Shown in pieces: positions 57,455 through 64,000 of a stretch of DNA of 64,000 nucleotides. Position 1 is the stretch's first letter. Each line of letters begins with the position of its first letter. This stretch comes from Adiantum capillus-veneris (lineage: Eukaryota; Streptophyta; Polypodiopsida; Polypodiales; Pteridaceae): the NCBI GenBank assembly GCA_014529385.2, contig CM043947.1:128952391-129016390 (forward strand), in the 5' to 3' direction. Made by a program: the position numbers and the translations under genes. The notes under the pieces were generated by a model. That model made no database searches. It was not told the origin of the DNA and saw nothing but the letters and a program-made list of their open reading frames with translations.

Positions 57455-59250
57455 TTATTGTCGTTGTCGTCTTTCTTGGTTGATTTGATGTAGAAATGCA
57501 TCATATCGCATAGACTTGCTTGCCATTAATGGGCCAAAATTTATTGACTTGTACATGAAGAAGCCTGTGTAAAATGCTTCTTCGAAGGTTTGGAGATGGT
57601 AGCTTGGTAGAAACATTAGCCGTTTGAAATAGGCATACAATACTGGCTCTGTAGGTGGCCCACTTAGATCGTATGAGAGCTATGAGATGCTTCTTTCGGT
57701 ATTCATATACTCTGATGTCCAGCTTTCTGAGAAGACTGTGAGACAAGCCAAAAAGGTTCGAGCTATTTTACATAACATCTTGCAGGATAGGTTGGGAGAG
57801 CCTCCGAATTCTGCGATGGTGCCCTGAAGGGTTTTCACCATGTAAGAACCAGATATTCTCTCACCCTCTGCTGGCCCTGGCAATACTGGATAATTTAGCC
57901 ATGTCGGATTTCTGCTCTCTAGTGCTTTATGTTGGCTGTAGGTGTATGTTCGGGGAGTTGGGAAAAAAGTTATGTCATTCCTCAGCTCAGGCGGTGCGTT
58001 GACTAAGTGGATCAGGTTATTAGGATGATCCAAGAGCCATTGACGCCTCCACTTTGGCTAGCTGTCTACTATTCTATTTTGTTGTTCCCGATCCTGTACT
58101 TCTCCATTGAACACTGGCACTTGTGCTTCTTTTTCGAGCTGTCGTTGATGTGTTAGAGTTTCCTATTTCAGCAGAGCATATGGTAACATAGGGCATTCCA
58201 TTCCTTCCGTAACTCTGCTGCTGTTTTGCCTGATCTGGAAAGCCCTTGTAGCATCTCCTTTTCTAGTTGCAATGCCTTGTACGATATCATCTCTGATTGT
58301 TTTTCCATCTCCTTGGCCATCCTCTGCTCTTCCAATCTCGTGACTGAATCTTCTTCAATTTCTTGGTCTTTGGAGCCAGTTTGATCAGTCTGTGTATCTG
58401 GGGCCTCTTGTTCATCTGATTCTTCCTCGTACTCATCTTGACCCCCATATACTTCGGCGAGTCTAGCCAAATTCGTTGTTGCCTACTCCAGGTGCACTCA
58501 TACCTGTCCTTGGTGTTACCTTGCAGTTTGTAGACTTGCGATTTGCGTAGCCATTGTTCTACTATTGATTTGTAGAGCTTGAAATTCCATTTCTTTTTTA
58601 GCGGCAGACTCCTCTAACTGTTTTAACCTGATGTGCAAGATTTCATTTTCTTCCCTGAGTGATTTGGAAACAATGCTTTCCATTTCACTGTCAGGAGCTG
58701 GTCCTTGTTGCTGTTCACTTTGTAAATCTGAAATTTGCCTTTGTAGTTGATTTTCTACTCTAAGCGCACTTTCGGCTATCATTAAGCGTTGTTTTGTTTC
58801 CAACTCCAGCTCCCTCCTCAGTGCAGCCACTTCTTCTTTTGGGTGGACTACCGGTGTTGTTGGTAGCGACGTTTTTTGCTTCTTAGCTCGTTCGATTTCC
58901 CTTGCTTGTATATTTGTTACTGCTCTCAAATCTTTGACTTCAATTTGTAAGTCATCGATGACGACTTGCAAACTTTTGACTGTCTCCAGTGCATCTTGCT
59001 TTTCTTTTTCCAACTTATGGATGTGTTCATCTCTGTCACTAACATCTTCAAGGAATACGTTGATTGTATCTTCGCAAATGGAATTGAAGTCTTCAGACTC
59101 CTGTAAATTGTCTTTGAGGAGATTTACTGTGCTTTTGAGCCCCAAGATCTCAGTATCTCTGATGCTGATCAGCTTTAGAGTGTCCTGTAAAGAATGAGGA
59201 TGCAAGAGATGGAAAGCTTCTTCTTCTTCTTTACAGAAAAGAGAGTACAA
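57455..59250 (-). pseudogene. coiled-coil retroelement protein, broken paralogue
   Basis: Frames at 58516-59250 (long coiled coil, KLEKEKQDALETVKSLQ and similar), 58168-58470 (acidic, then helical), 57680-58033 (P-N-W/T-W-L-N-Y-P, G-P-x-E-G-E-R-I, M-V-K-T-L) and 57455-57640 (M-F-L-P-S-Y-H-L-Q-T-F-E-E-A-F-Y-T-G). Order and motifs equal the C-terminal two thirds of the protein at 60497-63690. Stops and frameshifts separate them, and the N-terminal domain is missing. No reverse transcriptase is nearby. Confidence 0.65.
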
Positions 59251-59259
59251 AATGACTAA

Positions 59260-59860
59260 GTGCTAAAGCTGAAAAGTAGCACATATGTACATGCGGTCAC
59301 TAAGTGTGAACTCGCTAGAAGCGTACTAGGCTGGCACTATAAGTGAAGTCCAACTGTAGAATCACTGGCAGAGATCCTCCGTGTCGGTCACCTAACACGC
59401 TGTTAAGGCGGTTACGCCGCTAGCAGAAGCTAAATAGCGAGAACTCAACCAACAACAGAATTTGTCAGACGAGGACGGAGCTTGACCCGCAGGCGCATGG
59501 AAACAACTAGGTGGGTGTCAAATCACCTACTCGACCTTCTAATGACAATCACTACTAAGGAAATCAAATATAAGTTCTAAAATACGCAAGTGACTGAAAT
59601 CTGTACTACGAACGAATGCTATACGAAACAGGATCTAGAATCATCGAATCGATCTCAAACTCAAGGGAAAGTCTATACACTAGGTAAGAACAACACCCTA
59701 AAGACTTGAACTGCAAAATCAACCTATAACCACTCCGTGCGGTAAACGCGTATGAAGACAGGCCAAAAAATACAGGTGACCGAAACTTGACCCCGATGGT
59801 ACTAATGTGTAGCTCTACTCGTTGTGGTTCTATAGATATGCTGCACGCTCTATTCCGACA
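59260..59860. other. stretch without a supported gene
   Basis: Lies between the broken paralogue and the next LTR-like region. It could be LTR or leader DNA of either element. No frame with a recognisable domain. Confidence 0.4.
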
Positions 59861-60032
59861 CACGAGTTGGAAGAAAACTCACACCGAAGCTCGTAGGAAC
59901 TTACCACACATAGAAGCCGATAGCGCGCACTCTTGGTATCTGTGCGTAGCTCTCACCGTTGCTAACACAATGGTGGTGTCGCTTCTCCAATGGCGGCCCC
60001 GTAGCTCGCGTAGCAAGGAGATAAGACTCTCT

Positions 60033-60074
<42 letters not shown>

Positions 60075-60385
60075 TCTCTCTCTCTCTCTCTCTCTCTCAG
60101 ACACAGTCACGGCGCTCAAAAACTCACTTTGATTAATAATTGAATCCCCTTTAGGTTACAAAACTTTGGCTTATATACCTCAGCCTTGGAGGTGAGAACA
60201 TCTCTAATTATTTACATCAGCAGGTGAAATTACTTCGGGATTACAAGCTGGAAACTCAATTGAGTCCCGTTACTTAATGAATGGCTCAAATCAAAATTAA
60301 TGTCGGAAAGACATTTATTACAATCAATGGTTACAAAATGATGGTGTGAGCAAAAATGTGGGTGTGATCCTCTGCTGGCTCAACA
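59860..60385 (-). repeat. LTR-like region of coiled-coil retroelement 2
   Basis: Starts TGTTGAGCC on the minus strand at 60385, with TATATAA at 60171-60177 and a GA run at 60030-60098. Resembles 56900-57406 in order but has diverged strongly. The far end is uncertain. Confidence 0.5.
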
Positions 60386-60397
60386 CCCCCCCCTCCG
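60386..60397 (-). promoter_or_regulatory. polypurine tract of retroelement 2
   Basis: Minus-strand CGGAGGGGGGGG directly before TGTTGAG; about 100 bp after the protein frame ends. Confidence 0.6.
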
Positions 60398-60496
60398 CGT
60401 TCATGTCGTCCCTGACATGACTTTTGAGGCTTGGTCAATAGAGTCCTGTCGTCTTGAGCATCTGCAAATGTGATTCGTAGCGTAGGTTGCCGATGG

Positions 60497-63400
60497 TCAA
60501 GGTTGGGCCGAATATTTTGCTTTCGTGAGTGAAAAAGCCGTGTAGAAAGCTTCTTCGAATGTTTGCATGTGGAAGCTAGGCAAAAACATAATTCTTTGGT
60601 ATAAGAGATGTAACACCTTTGGTGATGGCTGCAATGAAAGATCATACATCATATCCGTCACTGTGTCGGCCGTCGATAGTAGACTCGAGGTCGTGGCTTT
60701 ATCTGGCGCGAACACTTCAATGCATGCTAAGAGAGTCCTGCAGATTTTCTTTAGCATCTGACACGAAAGGTCAGGAGAGCCAGTAAAGAGTTTGATGGTG
60801 CCCGTTAGGGTTTTCACCATGTAGGCTTTACCTATTCTCTCTCCTTCCTTTGGTCCTGGCATCCTTGGGTAATTAAGCCAATTTGGCTTCTTTTCTGCAA
60901 TCCTGCCATGCTCTTTCCAGCTTCTGACTCTTGGCACCGGGCAGAAGGTTGCATCCTCCCGAATCTCCTTTGGAGCCTCTACCAAGTAGATGAGGTAGGC
61001 TGGGTATTTGTTCAGCCAACCTTTCCTCCATCTAGGTTGAGAATCTACAATCTTCTTTGATTGTTCATCCTTTGTGATGTCGCCTTCGTAAAGAGCGACA
61101 TACTGCTCCTCCTCTATTCTCTTTTTCGTCTTTATCACTTCAAATTTCATCAGAGGGAAAGGCAGGCTGGGTTGCATCCACTCTTCATGGAGCACTTTTG
61201 TGTCTAAACCTTGAAGTCTAATGGAGATGAGGAGTCTCCTTTCCCATTCCATTTCCGCCTTGGCACTTTCCTCTGTTGACTTTTCTATTTGGTCCTGGAG
61301 CCTTTGTTCTTCTTCTTCAGAGATTCCTGAAGTCGAGGCCACTTCTTGAACTGGGGCTGGATCTTCAATTGTGGTTGCCTCTCCAGTTTCTGGTAGCTCT
61401 ATGGCTGCTCCCCCTGCTTCTTCTTGTGGTGGCTCTGTTTCTCTTCTTTGTTGCTCTTGGAGGTCTTGGAGCTGTTTGCGGAGGGCCTCATTTTCTGTCC
61501 TTAGTGTTTGGTTTTCTGATGTGAGCCTCTCCTCTGCAGCCAATGATCCCTCCGCCATGTGCAATCTTTGCACTTGCTCTAACCTCAGCTCTCTTTGCAA
61601 ACTTCTGACCTGATCTTCCAGAGCTGGTACGAGGGCTCCCTCTTGTTCTGTTCCTGCTCTGCTAGCTCTAGGGGTGGTCCTGAGTCTCGTGATTGTCCTT
61701 TCTTGAAGTTCGACTCTTTCCCTTAGCTCAATGAGCTCATCCTTGGCTGCCTCCAGCTCATCTTCTATTCGCTCCTTTGCTTCCTGTGAACTTGTTACCT
61801 CTCTTGAAGCTTCGGCTAGTTGGAGTATCAAGCCGTCTCTCTCGTTTTCTGCGTCGTAGAGTGATGCTTTATGACTTTCAGATTCAGTCATAGCATTCTC
61901 TAACTTCTTCTGCAACTCTGCTTCCTTTTGTTTTGCTGTCTCAAGTGCTACTTCCTTTGCTCTGGATCTTTCTTTAATCTTGCTGAGCAGTTCATGCACC
62001 ATGTGCATGTCTTTTTCATCTTCATCTGTCAACTTGACAGCTCTTTCTGCCACCACCTCCAATGGCTTCGGCTCGTCCATTTTCTCTTTACTCTCCATTG
62101 TACCCTTTGTCTTTTCCTTCGTCTCTTTCCGATCATCTTGTTTCCGTAGGGATATCCCATAAACTGCCTCCAGGGCCTCTTCTTCACTGTATCCGATCGC
62201 TACCAGATCCTCATAATCATCTTTCTTTTGCTGAACTGGATCTATCTCCTTTTCCTTGGTCCCGGCCTCCGGCTTTTCCATAATTTTTGTTTCTATTTCT
62301 ATTGTGGTTTCCTCCACAATAATTTCCATCTTCTTCGGGCTTGGTACAACAGTAAAAGAGGGCTGATTGTCCTCAGTCATCTTGGCTTTCCCTTTGTTTG
62401 CTTGCCCGTCTTTCTCTTGAGGTTCAGTAGACTCATCTACTTTCTTCTTCCCCTTGTCGTCCTTTTGCAGCTCAGCTTTTAAAAGCTGTACTTCCTCTTC
62501 AGTATAAGGCTCGACAGGTTGCTGCTCCAATATGGCCTCCGACTCCTCATAAGCTCTAATATATTGATCATATTGATCAACATGTGGCCTGGCTGAGCTG
62601 GTTCCGACTTTACTGGGGTCTGGCACCCACATTTCTTCGAAGTCCCCCTTTAGAGCTCTTTCCGCTCTAAACTGCTCCACCAGCCTTTCCATTCTTGCGG
62701 CTTTTTGACTTTTGGTTTGCTTGGGATCGGCCTTCTTCTTCACTTTCTTCTTGAGCGGCTCGTCCACGGCCTCCTCAGGTTCTGAAACTATTTCTAGTTT
62801 TCGGCGTGCTCTTGTGGACGCCCTCTTGGATACTTCTTGCTGTTCTTCCTCCTCATCGGCTTCTCTAAGCCACTCATTCTGGGAGGGAATCTGTGGCCCT
62901 TGATCCCTAGCTCCAATAGCTTCATAAGCTATTCTTGTTAGGATTTCTCCTCCTCCTATGTACTTTGGCTTCTGGTTGTGCATGGCGATTACTTGCTCGT
63001 GGATGTATTGAGCATAGTTCACCTCTTTTGGCATGTTGCTCTTCAGTGCCCATGTGATGGTTGTCGCAATGGCATGGGGTGGTGTAGTATACTTCTGCGG
63101 TCTTTTACTGCACACATGGAAAAACTGGTTGTATAACCGGCAAAGGGTTGCCGCTCGTTGATCTGCCATATCTCCGTAGGTTGTATTTTGTTTCTTTGAT
63201 CCATAGACCTCTATGGCCTCCTTCTTTCTCTGACAGAACTCCCTTTGTTGTGCAGCTTCAATGCATCTGCAATGAGCTGTGGAGTGATCTGTACTTCAAC
63301 TGTTTCTCCATCCATGGCTGTCAACGTGGCTTTCCCATCCTTCTGAATGGATGTTTCCAACTCATACACTCTTCTTGTGTCTACACCTGATGGTCTCGAG

Positions 63401-63690
63401 GTGAAGAACCTGTGTAAGTCAGCCTTTTCCAGGTATCTGCTGATGTTCTCTGATTTGCTATAGTCCACTAATTCTCGTGGGATCATAGGTACATCGACCG
63501 ATTGCCCTTGAGGATCTCTGAAAGTCCCCTGGTAGATCTTTATTCCCTCTTTTTCTAGTACTGCTTCCTCCACCCAAGTCTTGGTTGGCTTGAGGGTTTC
63601 TATTGGAATATCAAAAGGTTCTGCCTCTGCAAGAGCATCCTTGATGGTTGGTCTTTTTCTCTTAGTTGCCGATGACTTAGCGGAATCCAT
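60497..63690 (-). pseudogene. coiled-coil gag- or env-like protein, nearly intact (~1060 codons)
   Basis: 63211-63690 starts MDSAKSSATKRKRPTIKD and carries a domain (R-V-Y-E-L-E-T-S, I-T-P-Q-L-I-A-D-A-L-K-L) like N-terminal domains of plant retrotransposon proteins. A single frameshift near 63243 moves into the 890-codon frame ending at 60497. In that frame residues 1-90 continue the domain, 110-310 are charged and disordered, 317-340 (D-L-V-A-I-G-Y-S-E-E-E-A-L) resemble a UBA helix pair, 380-580 are coiled coil, and 660-890 are a globular end with G-P-K-E-G-E-R-I and F-L-P-S-F-H-M-Q-T-F-E-E-A-F. No membrane segment or zinc knuckle. It ends just before a purine tract and LTR, so it is the 3'-most gene of an LTR element; pol is not in the window. 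It is gag-like or takes the env position; I cannot decide. Confidence 0.65.
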
Positions 63691-64000
63691 GGATCCTGTA
63701 ACTCCAATTTCAGAAGTTAGCGTCTTTTTAGTACTGAAAGCCGAAATGAAGCTTTTAACTATTCAAATGACTTGAAAATTGAAACATGAGCTATTCAGGG
63801 TCTAAGGATGCAATGTAGGTGAAAAAATATGCAAACTGGGCTCAAAAACATGCTTGAACATCATACGCGTATGATGTCTTTTGTGTCAGAATGACTTCAT
63901 ATTGGTTGTGCTTGTAGCTGATAGTGTATACATGAGTATCATATGCTTGGATTTGAGTTTGGATCCCATTTGGTCAAGTTTTGGCCAGTTTAGTCCAGTT
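63691..64000. other. upstream leader of the coiled-coil protein
   Basis: No frame of note. It contains two ATACGCGTATGATG-like words near 63865 but no clear LTR or primer site. The 5' end of the element lies beyond the window. Confidence 0.4.

Noticed and set aside
59380-59460. tRNA-like GC-rich stretch (GGCGGTTACGCCGC)
   Set aside because: I could not fit a cloverleaf with an anticodon arm and a T loop.

Overview
The window looks like nuclear DNA from a land plant with a large, repeat-rich genome. The grounds are nested LTR retrotransposons of typical plant lineages (Ty3/gypsy Tat type, Ty1/copia), a plant-type LINE, MITEs and long microsatellites; the species cannot be read from the sequence. 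I see no intact ordinary host gene, tRNA, rRNA or CRISPR. Nearly every coding stretch is a transposon gene or a decaying gene inside a duplicated block.

Layout. 1-2448 is the end of a long LTR (family called R1 here). 2449-4285 holds unclassified DNA and a probable copia LTR followed by a tRNA-Met-type primer binding site. 4360-5427 is the 3' half of a LINE reverse transcriptase on the minus strand. A complete Tat-like gypsy element (5432-16822, minus strand) sits inside that LINE with a 4-bp target duplication (tcaa); the LINE resumes at 16827. From about 15.5 kb to 56.0 kb lies a tandem array of three copies (A, B, C) of a unit of roughly 11 kb. Copies B and C start with duplicated pieces of the LTR/LINE junction, so the array formed after the gypsy insertion.

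The unit carries, from left to right: Pro/Ser-rich minisatellite DNA; degenerate plus-strand reading frames, one ending in a hydrophobic tail; fold-back hairpin elements; a minus-strand histone H3-like gene with its own TATA box; and a longer minus-strand gene with a coiled coil and a Cys-x-x-Cys domain. The H3-like gene keeps the H3 start (T-K-Q-T-A context) and a recognisable histone fold, separated by an unusually long tail. Copies are broken by stop codons, several of which are C-to-T or G-to-A changes. About 245-bp MITEs with 9-bp target duplications have inserted independently in the units.

Unit C is split at 45446/54054 by a solo R1 LTR (5-bp duplication agaat). That LTR is itself split at 45792/51461 by a degraded copia element (5-bp duplication tcaaa) that retains RT-RNase H as a 701-codon frame.

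57-64 kb holds two related minus-strand retroelements without visible polymerase. Each has one long gag- or env-like frame with long coiled coils, followed by a purine tract and an LTR with a TATA box. The right-hand one is nearly intact.
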